Position numbers and translations under genes: made by a program. The notes under the pieces were generated by a model, which was given only the letters and a program-made list of their open reading frames with translations, did no database searches and was not told the DNA's origin. From positions 41,339 through 105,338 of the forward strand of contig JACRDQ010000006.1 in assembly GCA_016218545.1 (NCBI GenBank): a stretch of 64,000 nucleotides of DNA. The letters run 5' to 3'. Shown here one piece after another: positions 52,022 to 61,665 of this stretch (positions are counted from its first letter, which is position 1; each line of letters begins with the position of its first letter). The stretch is from Elusimicrobiota bacterium (GTDB lineage: Bacteria > Elusimicrobiota > Elusimicrobia > UBA1565 > UBA9628).

Positions 52022-53046
52022 AGCGCCCAGTCGAGGATGACCTTGCCCGACTTGCCCGAGGCCATCAAGTCGAAGGCCTCGACGAAGTCCTTCACCGGGA
52101 AGTGGTGGGTGATGACGGGTTTGATGTCGAGGCCGCTGCGCAGCATGGAGCACATCTTGTACCAGGTCTCGAACATCTCCCTGCCGTAGATGCCCTTGAT
52201 CAGCATGCCCTTGAAGATGACCTGGTCCCAGGGGATGCTCGTGTCCTTGGGCGGGATGCCCAGGAGCGCGATCTTGCCTCCGGCCCGCATCACGGAGACC
52301 ATGTCGTTGAACGCCGCGCCGCTGCCCGACATCTCCAGGCCCACGTCGAAGCCCTCGCTCATCCCCAGCCTCTTCATGACGGCCGGAAGCTTCTCCTTGC
52401 GCACGTCCACCACGGTCTCCACGTTCAGCTTGCGCGCCAGCTCGAGCCGGTGCTCGTTCAAGTCCGTGATGACCACGTGCTTGGCCCCCACGTGCCGGGC
52501 CACGACCGCTCCCATGATGCCGATGGGGCCGGCCCCCGTCACGAGCACGTCCTCCCCCACGAGGTCGTAGGAGAGGGCGGTGTGGACCGCGTTGCCCAGG
52601 GGGTCGAGCACGGACGCCTCGTCATCGGTGATGCCGTCGGGGATGGGAAAGACGTTGACCGCCGGGATGCAGAGGTACTCGGCGAAGCACCCGGGGCGAT
52701 GCACGCCCACGCCCTTGCAGTCGTTGCAGAGATGCCGCAGGCCGGCCCTGCAATTGCGGCAATGTCCGCACACGATATGCCCCTCGCCTGAGACGCGCAT
52801 GCCGGGCTTGACCCCGTCCACGGACTTGCCGACCTTGACGACCTCGCCCACGAACTCGTGTCCCACGTGCATCGGGACCGGGATGGTCTTCTGCGCCCAT
52901 TCGTCCCAGTTGTAGATGTGGACGTCGGTGCCGCAGATGGCCGTCTTCTTGACCTTGATGAGGACGTCGTTCTCGGTCATGGCCGGCTTGGCCGCGTCCT
53001 CGAGCCACAGGCCTTTGCAGCGTTCCTTCTTCACCAGCGCTTTCAT
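52018..53046 (-). CDS. tdh: L-threonine 3-dehydrogenase
   Basis: 342 residues from the ATG at 53046, matching E. coli Tdh (341); GGGGGAG lies at good spacing. It oxidises L-threonine to 2-amino-3-ketobutyrate with NAD+. Catalytic zinc residues are in '[15 protein letters not shown]' and 'HVGHEFVG'; the structural zinc site is '[17 protein letters not shown]'. '[12 protein letters not shown]' is the NAD-binding loop. No kbl gene is next to it in the window. Confidence 0.95.
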   Translation of the reverse strand: MKALVKKERCKGLWLEDAAKPAMTENDVLIKVKKTAICGTDVHIYNWDEWAQKTIPVPMHVGHEFVGEVVKVGKSVDGVKPGMRVSGEGHIVCGHCRNCRAGLRHLCNDCKGVGVHRPGCFAEYLCIPAVNVFPIPDGITDDEASVLDPLGNAVHTALSYDLVGEDVLVTGAGPIGIMGAVVARHVGAKHVVITDLNEHRLELARKLNVETVVDVRKEKLPAVMKRLGMSEGFDVGLEMSGSGAAFNDMVSVMRAGGKIALLGIPPKDTSIPWDQVIFKGMLIKGIYGREMFETWYKMCSMLRSGLDIKPVITHHFPVKDFVEAFDLMASGKSGKVILDWAL

Positions 53047-53104
53047 GGGCATCTCCCCCTTCATGCCACATGATGCTACAAAAGTGCCTCGCTGCGGTGC
53101 TTGC

Positions 53105-53482
53105 CTACCGCTTGCGGATGGCGCCCGCGACGTGGAAGACGCACCGGTCGCCTCCCTGCAGGGAGAAGGGCAGGCTCGTCCAGGCGACCGCGATGCGCTC
53201 CCCCGGGAGGATGCTGGCGTTCGCGTACATGGAGTAGTCGGGGTAGTGCCTCAGGGGTCCCGTGAGAAAAGCGAAGCGGACGGTCCCTTCTACGACGTAG
53301 ATGTCGTCGCTGCGGTTGGTCACGGAGCCGCTCACCTGCATGGGCGTGAGCCGCTCACAGGACGTCTCATACTTCAAGTCATCGGCGCGGGGGTCGGCCT
53401 GGGCCGGAGCGACCGCGGCCCATGCCCAGACAGCCAAGGCCGCAGCGGCGGCGCATGCCGGCAGGCCGGGCATCCTCTTCAT
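53105..53482 (-). CDS. Small secreted protein, FxLYD-like
   Basis: 125 residues with a signal peptide (about 1-29). The mature part ('[20 protein letters not shown]', 'VRFAFL', '[11 protein letters not shown]') resembles the small beta-sandwich FxLYD-type domain that bacterial secreted proteins use in unknown roles. Two cysteines could form a disulfide. It lies alone between tdh and the divergent phosphoesterase. Confidence 0.7.
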   Translation of the reverse strand: MKRMPGLPACAAAAALAVWAWAAVAPAQADPRADDLKYETSCERLTPMQVSGSVTNRSDDIYVVEGTVRFAFLTGPLRHYPDYSMYANASILPGERIAVAWTSLPFSLQGGDRCVFHVAGAIRKR

Positions 53483-53568
53483 GAGTCCCCTCCTACTCTG
53501 TTAGATGCGCGGGAGCGTCCGGGGATGCGCCGACCCGGGGCCGTTATTTTGTATTTTAATGCATCGCC

Positions 53569-54686
53569 ATGCTCCAGATCCTGGGCTTCCTCGGTCTCGT
53601 CGTCCTGGTCTACCTCGGGATGCAGTATTACGCGGCCTTCTGGCTCATCCGCAGTTTCCCGGGCCTGCCCGTGGCCGCCTCGACCGTGCGGATCGCGGTC
53701 CTGCTCCTGGCCCTCCTCTTCCCCCTCTCGGTCTGGTCCCTCAGGCACGGAGGCCCCTTGGCCCAAGGCCTGGCCCTGGGCATGTACGTCTGGACCGGGA
53801 TCCTGCTCATCTGGGTGTTCTGGGCCCTGTGCGGGGACCTCGCCCTGCTGGCGGCTCGCATGCTCGCGCCGACGGCCCCGGCGCGGCCTTGGCTCGGGTG
53901 GGGCGTGCTGGCCGCGGTCGCGCTCTCGAGCGCCTACGCGGTCTGGAACGCGGCACGCCTGCCTGCCGTGGTCACGGTGGAGGTCGTCCTCCCCCGCCTG
54001 CCCGCGAGCCTCGACGGCTTCACCATCGTGCAGATCTCCGACCTGCACGTGGGCCTGACCGTGCCCCTCAAGAGGCTCGAAGGCATCGCGGCCATGGTCG
54101 ACAAGCTCCATCCGGACCTCATCGCCTTGACCGGCGACCTCGTGGACCAGGCCCGGCCCCCCAGGAAGCCATCGCCAAGGCCGGCGCCCGCCTTCACGCC
54201 AGGTACGGCAAAGTGGCGGTGCTCGGCAACCACGAGTTCTACCACGGCCTGGAAAACTCCCAGGCCTGCTTCCAGGGCTGCGGAGCCCGGGTCCTGCGCA
54301 ACGAGGTCATGGACGTGGCAGGGCTCCAGGTCGCGGGGATCGACGACATCATGGCCGCCCGCCTGACCCGGGAGGAGGTGGCCGGGGTCATCTCCAAGCT
54401 CGACCCGGCCAAGCCCTCCATCCTCCTCTCCCACCAGCCGCGGCTCGTGGACCTGGCAGCCGAGAAGGGCGTGGGCCTGATGCTCTCCGGCCACACCCAC
54501 CAGGGACAGATCTTCCCCTTCGGTCTGGTGGTGAGGCTCTCCTACCGCTATTTCTACGGCCTCTACCGCAGGGGAGCGATGAGCCTCTACGTCACCTCAG
54601 GAGCCGGCCATTGGGGACCGCCCATGCGCTTCCTGACGAGGTCGGAGATCGCGGTGATCGTGCTCCGCGCCCCGGCCGCGCCATGA
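53569..54686 (+). pseudogene. Membrane metallophosphoesterase (YkuE/YaeI-like), frameshifted
   Basis: Three or four N-terminal membrane helices precede a calcineurin-like phosphoesterase domain. The N-terminal frame has 'VQISDLHVGL' and 'ALTGDLVD'; the rest, with 'VLGNHEFY', 'LLSHQP' and 'LSGHTHQGQ', is in the next frame. The break falls at a run of six C residues (54157-54162), where a seventh C would restore 'ARPPQEAIAKAG' and join the halves. All metal-binding motifs are present once joined, so the gene may be intact in the organism if this is a base-calling error, phase-variable, or newly broken. Homologues cleave UDP-diacylglucosamine-like or other phosphoesters at the membrane. Confidence 0.85.
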
Positions 54687-56389
54687 AGCCGGGCCGGGGC
54701 TTCCTGCCCACGACCGTCTCGGAGATGGAGGGTATGGGCTGGCGTGAGCTCGACGTCCTTCTGGTCACGGGCGACGCCTACGTGGACCACCCCTCCTTCG
54801 GCGCGGCCCTGCTCGGCCGCTGGCTCTCCAGCCACGGGTTCAAGGTCGGCGTCATCAGCCAGCCCCAGTGGGACAAGCCCGAGGCCCTGACCGGCATGGG
54901 AAGACCGCGGCTCTTCGCAGGGGTGAGCGCGGGCAGCCTCGACTCCATGCTGGCGCACTATACGGCCTTCCGCAAAAAGCGCTCGGACGACGCCTACACC
55001 CCGGGCGGCCGGGCCGGAGCCCGCCCCAACCGCGCGTGCATCGCCTACACCGGCCTGGTCAAGGCCGCCTTCCCCGGCCTGCCCGTGGTGCTGGGCGGCA
55101 TCGAAGCGTCCATGCGCCGGGCCAGCCACTACGATTTCTGGAGCGACGCGGTCCGGCGGTCCATCCTCCTCGACTCCAAGGCCGACCTGCTCGTCTACGG
55201 GATGGGCGAGCGGCAGGTCCTCGAGCTCGCCCGGCGCATGGCGGACGCCGGCCCGGCTGCGAAGCCCCGGGCGGCGCTCACCGGCATCCCGGGCACGGCG
55301 TTCATGGGCGACGAAGCCGACGTGCCCGAGGGCGCCCCCCTGGTCCGGCTCCCAGCGCACGAGGACATCGTCGAGGACCCCAGGCAGCTCATGGCCTCCA
55401 CGCTCAGCCTCGAGGCCCAGCTCCGCTCCGGAGCCTGGGCCCTGCAGCCTCACGCCGGCCGCTCGGTGGTGTTCGCGCCTCCAGCCTCCCCGCTCTCCTC
55501 GGAGGAGCTCGACAGGCTCTACAGCCTGGGGTTCACCAGGGACCCGCACCCCTCCTACAAGGAGGCCATCCCGGCCGTGGAGATGATCCGCTTCAGCGTC
55601 ACCAGCCACCGGGGCTGCGCCGGAGGGTGCTCCTTCTGTTCCCTGGCCCTGCACCAGGGACGCGGGCTCTCCTCCCGGAGCGCCTCCTCCATGGAAGCCG
55701 AGGTCCGGTCCCTGACAGGACATCCGGAGTGGAGCGGCTCCATCACGGACGTGGGAGGCCCTTCGGCCAACATGTGGGGCGCCTCGTGCAAGGCCGACCC
55801 TGCGGCATGCGGCCGGTCGAGCTGCCTGACTCCGGCCATCTGCCCTCGCTTCCAGGACGACCAGAAGGCCCTGACCGCCCTGCTGCGCCGCCTCAAGAGC
55901 CTTCCCGGGGTCAAGCACCTCCGCGTGGCCAGCGGCGTGCGCCACGACCTGGCCCTGCGCTCGCCGGCCTACGCCGAGGCCCTGATCAGGGAGTTCACCG
56001 GAGGCCAGCTCAAGCTCGCTCCGGAGCATTCCTGTCCCAAGGTGCTCGAGCTCATGCGCAAGCCCGCGTTCGCGTCGTTCGAGCGCTTCCTGAGCGTGTT
56101 CGAGCGTGAGTCCAGGTCAGCGGGCAAGGAGCAGTTCGTCGTCCCCTACCTGATCAGCGCCTTCCCGGGCTGCACGGACTCGGACATGCGGCTCCTCGCG
56201 GCCTGGCTGAAGAAGAAGGGCTGGAAGCCGCGGCAGGTCCAGTGCTTCATCCCCCTGCCCGGGACCGTGGCCGGAGCCATGTTCCACGCCGGAGTGGACC
56301 CGTCGGGCAGGCCCATCCACGTGGCGCGCGGGGACGCGGAGCGGCTGAGGCAGCACCACATCCTCATCCCCTCCGACTTCAGGGCCTGA
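54683..56389 (+). CDS. ygiQ: YgiQ-family radical SAM protein
   Basis: 568 residues from the ATG overlapping the previous stop. The family-typical N-terminus 'LPTTVSEMEGMGWRELDVLLVTGDAYVDHPSFG' is represented by its key parts D-V-x-x-V-T-G-D-A-Y-V-D-H-P. The cluster motif is CX3CX2C in 'HRGCAGGCSFC'. 'GGPSANMWG' and 'PYLISAFPGCTD' are further signatures. The function of YgiQ is unknown. It is shorter than E. coli YgiQ (about 740) and lacks most of the C-terminal tail. Confidence 0.92.
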   Translation: MKPGRGFLPTTVSEMEGMGWRELDVLLVTGDAYVDHPSFGAALLGRWLSSHGFKVGVISQPQWDKPEALTGMGRPRLFAGVSAGSLDSMLAHYTAFRKKRSDDAYTPGGRAGARPNRACIAYTGLVKAAFPGLPVVLGGIEASMRRASHYDFWSDAVRRSILLDSKADLLVYGMGERQVLELARRMADAGPAAKPRAALTGIPGTAFMGDEADVPEGAPLVRLPAHEDIVEDPRQLMASTLSLEAQLRSGAWALQPHAGRSVVFAPPASPLSSEELDRLYSLGFTRDPHPSYKEAIPAVEMIRFSVTSHRGCAGGCSFCSLALHQGRGLSSRSASSMEAEVRSLTGHPEWSGSITDVGGPSANMWGASCKADPAACGRSSCLTPAICPRFQDDQKALTALLRRLKSLPGVKHLRVASGVRHDLALRSPAYAEALIREFTGGQLKLAPEHSCPKVLELMRKPAFASFERFLSVFERESRSAGKEQFVVPYLISAFPGCTDSDMRLLAAWLKKKGWKPRQVQCFIPLPGTVAGAMFHAGVDPSGRPIHVARGDAERLRQHHILIPSDFRA

Positions 56390-57625
56390 TCAGCTCTGGC
56401 CGGACTCGAGGTCCCGGACCTTGAGGTAGAGGCCCAGAGCCAGGAGGGTCAGGAAGAGGCTCGCGATCCCCAGCCCCACGCGGCGCTGGCCGAACTCGCG
56501 CACGGCCTCGTCAGCGCTCCGGCGCGCCTTGAGGGTCGCCTCGATGCCGGGGGACGCGGCCTCCGCGACCTTCTCGGGCCGGAAGGTGTGCACCGAGGTC
56601 TTGGACTGGAACAGGGACATGCGGGCGCCGTCCCAGAGGTCCCTGGCCTCGGCCATATCCAAGCCCTTCTCCTCGGCCGCCTGGATGGACTTCTCCGCGG
56701 CCAGGTAGGAGTCCGAAATCTCATCGAGCTTCGCCTTCATGATCCCGGCGGCCTTGACCTGCCGCGAGTCCGAGGGATGGCACTTGCGGCAGATGCCGTC
56801 GCCGGTCGAGAGGAGCTCGGAGGTCGGGTGCTTGATGTCGTGATGGTCGTGGCAGGTGGCGCAGATGTGGAACTTGCGCTTCTTCCAGGCCTTGGCCATG
56901 GGTCCGGCCTCGAAGAACTCCTCGTTGTGCGCGTGGCACATGCCGCACACGTGGCCGATGTTCTCCACTCCGGGCGGGACCGCGCCGTGGTTGCCGTGGC
57001 AGGTGTTGCACACCGGGGCCGCGGTATCGCCCTTCTCGAGCAAGGCTCTGCCGTGCACGCTGCCCGTATACTTGGCCACCTGGTCGGCCGGGAGCTTGTA
57101 GGAGGCCATCAGCTTGGCATCCGAGTGGCACTTCCCGCAGGTCTGGGGGATGTTCTTGGAATAGACGGTCGAGGAGGGGTCCTTGGCCGGCCGGATGGAG
57201 TGCGCCGTGTGGCAGTTCGTGCAGACCGCCACCTTGGCGTCGCCCGCCTGGAGCCTCTTGCCGTGGATGCTGGTGAAGTACTTGACCTCCTGATCCACGG
57301 GCAGGGAGGGATTGTACTTCTTCATCGTCGCCGGGTCGGAGTGGCACTTCCCGCAGAACTTCGGGGTCTCGGCCTTGGTCGGAGCGCCGATGAAGCCCTC
57401 TTCCGCGCTCATGGCCTTCCCGGGATCGTCCGACGAACTGTCTCCCCCGTGGCAAGAGGAGCAGGAGAGCCCGACCTCGCGATGGATGTCCCTGCTGAAG
57501 GACTTCAAGATGGCTTGGTGCGCGTCCCCCATGGTCGCGTGGCAGATGACGCATTGGTCCTTGGCCGGAGCGGCCTCGCAGGGGGCAAGGAGGAGGGCGG
57601 TCAGCACGGCGAAGATGCTCGTCAT
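56390..57625 (-). CDS. Nine-haem membrane-anchored cytochrome c
   Basis: 411 residues with a signal peptide (1-18) and nine CXXCH sites: CVICH, CSSCH, CGKCH, CTNCH, CGKCH, CNTCH, CGMCH, CATCH and CRKCH. 'SIHG' and 'SVHG' motifs between them resemble the multihaem proteins of Geobacter-type cytochrome bc complexes. A C-terminal membrane helix ('GLGIASLFLTLLALGLYL') anchors it. It is the last gene of the six-gene operon and takes electrons from the cytochrome b/Rieske part to periplasmic acceptors. The ATG at 57625 overlaps the cytochrome b stop by 4 bp. Confidence 0.93.
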   Translation of the reverse strand: MTSIFAVLTALLLAPCEAAPAKDQCVICHATMGDAHQAILKSFSRDIHREVGLSCSSCHGGDSSSDDPGKAMSAEEGFIGAPTKAETPKFCGKCHSDPATMKKYNPSLPVDQEVKYFTSIHGKRLQAGDAKVAVCTNCHTAHSIRPAKDPSSTVYSKNIPQTCGKCHSDAKLMASYKLPADQVAKYTGSVHGRALLEKGDTAAPVCNTCHGNHGAVPPGVENIGHVCGMCHAHNEEFFEAGPMAKAWKKRKFHICATCHDHHDIKHPTSELLSTGDGICRKCHPSDSRQVKAAGIMKAKLDEISDSYLAAEKSIQAAEEKGLDMAEARDLWDGARMSLFQSKTSVHTFRPEKVAEAASPGIEATLKARRSADEAVREFGQRRVGLGIASLFLTLLALGLYLKVRDLESGQS

Positions 57626-58680
57626 GACAGATGCCCCCAGAGGGTCATGGCCGCAAGCCCGGCGATGCCTCCCCAGCCGACCAGCTTGACGGCCCCGTCC
57701 TTCATGGAGTCCGGCAGGGCGGCCTCCCAGAACGGAGCGAGGAGCCAGAGGACCCCGGCCCCGTTGAGCACGATGATGCCCCAGAGCTCTCCGGGGATCA
57801 GGAGGATGCGGGCGGGAAGGAGCTTGAGGAACTGATACTGGGCCAGGAAATACCATTCGGGCTTGATGCCGGCCGGCGCCGAGGCCAGGGCGTCGGCCTT
57901 CCGGCCGAGCTCCCACGGGAAGAACACCGCGAGGATGGCGATGGCGTTGAGCACGAGGAGCCAGAGCACCGCGTCCCTGAGGAAGAAGTTCGGGAAGAAG
58001 GGCATGGTCTTGGGGGCCTCCTTCTCATGCGCCATGCCCTGGATCTGCACGAAGGCCAGATGGATGCCGACCGTCAACGAGAGCAACGCGGGAAGGACCG
58101 CGACGTGCAGGCCGAAGAACCGCGACAGCGTCGCCCCCGTGACTTCCTCGCCCCCGCGCACGAACTTCAGGAGCCAGGGTCCGGCCGCGGGCACCTGGCC
58201 GATGATGTCCGTGCCCACCTTGGTGGCGAAGAAGGCCAGCTCGTTCCACGGAAGGAGGTAGCCGCTGAATCCGAACGCCATCGTCAGCCCCAGCAGGGCG
58301 CAGCCCGTCACCCAGGTCAGCTCGCGCGGCTTGCGGAAGGCCTTCATGAGGAAGACGCTGAACATGTGGATGAACACGAACAGGACCATGATGTTGGCGG
58401 CCCAGCTGTGCACGGACCGGATGAGCCAGCCGTAAGCCACCTTGGAGGAGATGTACCGCACGCTCTCGTAGGAGGAATCGGCGCCCACGCGGTAGTACAT
58501 GAGCAGGAGTATCCCGGTGAAGACCTGCAGCCCGAAGATGAAGAGGCACACCCCGCCGGCGTAGTAGAAGAAGCTGCCCTGGTGGACCGGCACGGACTTG
58601 TGGCTCGCCCACTCCATGGCCTTGCGGACCTGCAGCCGCTCGTCGAGCCAGTCCAGGCCCGCGTCGTAGAGGGTCTTCAT
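57622..58680 (-). CDS. Cytochrome b of a quinol oxidoreductase
   Basis: 352 residues and about eight membrane helices, like PetB and PetD joined. Haem b ligands are His pairs in 'RSVHSWAANIMVLFVFIHMF' (13 between) and 'LHVAVLPALLSLTVGIHLA' (14 between), the cytochrome b6-type spacing. The Qo-site motif is 'PEWYF'. With the Rieske protein upstream it should oxidise menaquinol in the inner membrane. Its start and stop overlap both neighbours by 4 bp. Confidence 0.95.
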   Translation of the reverse strand: MKTLYDAGLDWLDERLQVRKAMEWASHKSVPVHQGSFFYYAGGVCLFIFGLQVFTGILLLMYYRVGADSSYESVRYISSKVAYGWLIRSVHSWAANIMVLFVFIHMFSVFLMKAFRKPRELTWVTGCALLGLTMAFGFSGYLLPWNELAFFATKVGTDIIGQVPAAGPWLLKFVRGGEEVTGATLSRFFGLHVAVLPALLSLTVGIHLAFVQIQGMAHEKEAPKTMPFFPNFFLRDAVLWLLVLNAIAILAVFFPWELGRKADALASAPAGIKPEWYFLAQYQFLKLLPARILLIPGELWGIIVLNGAGVLWLLAPFWEAALPDSMKDGAVKLVGWGGIAGLAAMTLWGHLS

Positions 58681-59102
58681 GCCGTCCTCACGACCGCGAC
58701 CTCGTCTCCGGAGACCTTCACCTCGAACCGATCGAGCGGCCTAGGCGGCGGGCCGGAGACGTTCTTGCCGCTCAGGTCGTATTTCCCGTTATGGCAGGCG
58801 CACCAGACGATGTCGTTCTCCTTCTGGTACTGCACGATGCAGTCGAGGTGCGTGCAGGTCGCGGTGAGGGCGTGGAAGCCGCCCTTGAGGTCGCGGATGA
58901 CGATCACGGGCTTGCGTCCGAACTTGAAGATCTTGCTCGAGCCCGCGGGGAAATCCTTGGTGGAGCCGACCTTGATGGAGTCGGGATCCGCCTCGACCTG
59001 CTCCGGGGGCATCATGTAGCGCAGCACGGGGTAGACCGCCGAGGCGAGGCACCCGAGCGCCCCTCCACCGAGGATCAGGTTGATGAATTGTCTTCTGTTC
59101 AT
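58677..59102 (-). CDS. Rieske iron-sulfur protein
   Basis: 141 residues. An N-terminal anchor ('NRRQFINLILGGGALGCLAS', partly Tat-like with RRQF) precedes the Rieske domain with 'CTHLDC' and 'CACHNGKYD', which bind one [2Fe-2S] through two Cys and two His. 'GPPPRPL' is the conserved Pro loop. It carries electrons from quinol at cytochrome b to cytochrome c. Confidence 0.96.
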   Translation of the reverse strand: MNRRQFINLILGGGALGCLASAVYPVLRYMMPPEQVEADPDSIKVGSTKDFPAGSSKIFKFGRKPVIVIRDLKGGFHALTATCTHLDCIVQYQKENDIVWCACHNGKYDLSGKNVSGPPPRPLDRFEVKVSGDEVAVVRTA

Positions 59103-59151
59103 GGGAGCAGTGGGATCCTCGCGACGACTCTGACCGGATCGGCGATGGAGG

Positions 59152-60357
59152 TCACGCCGCCCCGCCGGGCTTGTTCTCCCATGGAGGCAGCAGCCAGAGC
59201 AGGCCCGCGAGGACGAAGAACGGCAGCACGGCGATGACCGAGGCGCTGAAAAGCCCCTCGCGCCCGGCCAGCTCCAGCTTGTAGGTGGTGAAGCCCATGA
59301 GGCTCTTGGAGAAGAACTGCCCTCCCACCACCACGTTCCAGCGCATGGCGAAGATGCCGATGAGGCTCAGGGTGCCGGACACGGCATAGAAGACCTTGCG
59401 GACCTTCTCCGGAAGCTCGAAGATCTGCGTCAGGCCCAACAGCAGGATGGGCAGGAGCGAGCCGAGGCAGATCTGGATCACGATGAGGCTGATGTAGAGC
59501 TTGCCTTCGATGAGGAGCTGGATGATGTCGAAGTGCTCCTCGGCTTCGTAGGCGGTCTGGATGCTCTCGAGCATCTCGAGGGAGAAGGCGACGATCACCG
59601 CGGTCAGGAAGTACTTGGCGACCGTGTCCAGGCAGGGCATCTCGATCTCCACGTCCCGCGCCCAGCACAGGAACATGTAGAGGAGCATGACGCCGGCGAT
59701 CCCGGACGCCATGGCTGAGAACAGGAAGATGATGGGCATCAAGGGCGTGGACCACCAAGGGTTGGCCTTGATGGAGCCGAAGATGAAGCCCACGTAACCG
59801 TGGAGGAGCACGGCCGAGGGCAGGCCGATGATGGTCAAGGCGCGGCCCACGCGGTCGTCGATCACGAAAGACTTCTCCGTGGGCTTGAACACGCCCAGGG
59901 TCATGACCTTGTAGATGAGCCGCTTGAGCCAGGAGGGGTCGGTGTCCGCCCAGCCCACGATCTCCTTGCGGTAGTCCAGCCAGATCTCCATGAGGAGCAC
60001 GGCCATGAGATACCACAGGTAGACGAAGCCGAACATGGCCATGGCCGAGGTCGGGTTGGGGGTGAAGAGGATGTTGAAGGACCGCTCCGGATGGCCGAGA
60101 TGCACCTGGAGCGGCAGTGGAGCGATCATCAGGAAAGCCAGCGCGGTCAGGAGGCTCAGGCGGTAGGTGGGCTTGAGGACCTTGACGTTGAACACCCGTT
60201 CCAGGGACGCGAGGATGAACGCGCCCGCCACCAGGCCCGTGAGATAAGGATAGAGGACGATGAGGATGCTCCACTGGAGCTCAAGCTCGTTGGGATAGAT
60301 GAAGCCCGTGACCTTGTCCAGGGTATCGCGCAGGGCGATGACGACGGAGTCGTGCAC
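59152..60357 (-). CDS. NrfD/PsrC-type integral membrane protein
   Basis: 401 residues from a GTG at 60357 with GGAGGT six bases before it; the GTG overlaps the ferredoxin gene's stop by one base. About ten membrane helices are visible. 'LQVHLGHPERSFNIL' and the N-terminal 'ELELQWSILIVLYPYLTGLVAGAF' region fit NrfD-like quinone-binding subunits of DMSO-reductase-type and alternative complex III enzymes. It pairs with the Tat-exported four-cluster ferredoxin encoded just upstream. Confidence 0.93.
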   Translation of the reverse strand: MHDSVVIALRDTLDKVTGFIYPNELELQWSILIVLYPYLTGLVAGAFILASLERVFNVKVLKPTYRLSLLTALAFLMIAPLPLQVHLGHPERSFNILFTPNPTSAMAMFGFVYLWYLMAVLLMEIWLDYRKEIVGWADTDPSWLKRLIYKVMTLGVFKPTEKSFVIDDRVGRALTIIGLPSAVLLHGYVGFIFGSIKANPWWSTPLMPIIFLFSAMASGIAGVMLLYMFLCWARDVEIEMPCLDTVAKYFLTAVIVAFSLEMLESIQTAYEAEEHFDIIQLLIEGKLYISLIVIQICLGSLLPILLLGLTQIFELPEKVRKVFYAVSGTLSLIGIFAMRWNVVVGGQFFSKSLMGFTTYKLELAGREGLFSASVIAVLPFFVLAGLLWLLPPWENKPGGAA

Positions 60358-61118
60358 TACCGGACCTCCTTGTCGAGGCCTTTGTAGACCAGCTTGGGCT
60401 CGGTGCCCATGTTGGCTTTGAGCGTCTGGACCTTGTTGTTCTCGCGGAACTTGGAGACGTTGCTCTGCGGGTCGCTCAGGTCGCCGACCATGCGGGCGCC
60501 GGTGGGGCAGGCCTCCACGCAGGCCGTGACCTTGCCGCGCCTGAGGCGATGATAGCAGACCGAACACTTGTCCGCCACCTGGAGGATGGGATGGAAGTAG
60601 CGGGTGCCGTACGGGCAGGCCTGGATGCAGTAGCGGCAGCCGATGCAGTACTTCCGGTCGATGAGCACCACCCCGTCCTCGGTCTTGAAGGTGGCGCCCA
60701 CGGGACAGACCTGGACGCAAGGCGAGTTCTCGCAGAGGTTGCAGAGCTTGGGGACGAAGAAGCTCTTGGCCACGGTCTCCGGATTCTCGACCGGCGGGTA
60801 GCCGTCCATGCCGCCGTTGGGGGAATCGATCTTGATCTCGTTATCCTTGCGGATGATGTACCGTTCGACCCAGGTGCGGACGTAAAAGGGCTCGCGCGGC
60901 ACGTCGTTCTCGGTCTTGCACGCATCCACGCAGCGGCCGCAGCCGATGCACTTCTCGATATCCACGCAGAAGCCCCAGTAGGGCTTCTTCCTTCGCCACG
61001 GAGGCTCGCGGTAGAACTTCTCGGCCCACGCGACCGGCGCCGCCGCCGCCGCCGCGGCGGCGGTCAGAAGAGCGCTCGCCGTCAGCTTCAGGAAGTCGCG
61101 CCGGGGGAGCTCTCTCAT
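60357..61118 (-). CDS. Tat-exported four-cluster [4Fe-4S] protein (NrfC/HmcB-like)
   Basis: 253 residues. The N-terminus has a twin-arginine signal 'LPRRDFLKL' and a run of eight Ala in its hydrophobic part. Sixteen cysteines form four [4Fe-4S] sites: 'CIGCGRCVDAC', 'CNLCENSPCVQVC', 'CIGCRYCIQAC' and 'CSVC' plus 'CVEAC'. It resembles NrfC, HmcB and DsrO, which pass electrons between a periplasmic cytochrome and an NrfD-like membrane subunit. Second gene of the operon. Confidence 0.95.
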   Translation of the reverse strand: MRELPRRDFLKLTASALLTAAAAAAAAPVAWAEKFYREPPWRRKKPYWGFCVDIEKCIGCGRCVDACKTENDVPREPFYVRTWVERYIIRKDNEIKIDSPNGGMDGYPPVENPETVAKSFFVPKLCNLCENSPCVQVCPVGATFKTEDGVVLIDRKYCIGCRYCIQACPYGTRYFHPILQVADKCSVCYHRLRRGKVTACVEACPTGARMVGDLSDPQSNVSKFRENNKVQTLKANMGTEPKLVYKGLDKEVR

Positions 61119-61128
61119 ATTCAGGAAG

Positions 61129-61584
61129 TCAGATCTTGGGGGAGTGCGGCTTATGGCACATGCTGCAGGCCATGTCCGGGTTGTGCTTGCCCCCCTCCAC
61201 GGTAGGGAACTTCGCGGGCTTGGAGACCGCGGCCTCGTGACAGCGCAGGCAGAAGCCCCTCATCGAGGACTCCTCCGGCTTGAGGGCCTTCGCGGTTTTC
61301 GGCGCGGCGGCGTGCGCCGCCAGCGCCCCGTGGCAGGACTCGCAGCTGATGCCGCGGTGGCTCGAGCCGGCTTTCTCCCGGGCTTGCGTCTTGTGGCAGG
61401 GGCCGCACTCCTGCTGCCCGGCGTACCGGACGGGAAGGGCCTTGATCTCATCGAGGGCCGCCGCGCGGTACCGGCCGAGCTTCCCGTAGCTCTCCGGCTT
61501 GACCACGGACCGGACCGCGACGAAGAGCGCGATGGCGACCAGGAAGATGGCCGCGACCCGGAGGAGATGCTCGATATCCTTCAT
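61129..61584 (-). CDS. Tetrahaem membrane-anchored cytochrome c
   Basis: 151 residues. An uncleaved N-terminal helix (about 8-26) anchors it, followed by four CXXCH sites: CGPCH, CESCH, CLRCH and CSMCH. First gene of the operon; it probably joins the NrfC/NrfD-like pair to the periplasmic haem pool. A predicted FNR-type site is 42 bp upstream of the start codon, and TAGATT (minus strand, 61598-61603) would be the -10 box. Confidence 0.93.
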   Translation of the reverse strand: MKDIEHLLRVAAIFLVAIALFVAVRSVVKPESYGKLGRYRAAALDEIKALPVRYAGQQECGPCHKTQAREKAGSSHRGISCESCHGALAAHAAAPKTAKALKPEESSMRGFCLRCHEAAVSKPAKFPTVEGGKHNPDMACSMCHKPHSPKI

Positions 61585-61625
61585 AACCTGCTCTTACAAT
61601 CTAGCACTTGGACGGACAGGCGGCC

Positions 61626-61639
61626 ATGACGACTGTCAT
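61626..61639. promoter_or_regulatory. Predicted FNR-type operator of the respiratory operon
   Basis: Reads ATGAC-GACT-GTCAT, a perfect palindrome differing at one base from the site upstream of the regulator gene. With the TAGATT box its centre falls at about -41.5, the standard FNR class II position. Confidence 0.65.
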
Positions 61640-61665
61640 CCGACTGCGCCGACCGCAATCCAAGC

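Noticed and set aside
61020..61075. GCC/GCG triplet run as a regulatory repeat
   Set aside because: It encodes the Ala-rich hydrophobic part of the Tat signal and is explained by that.
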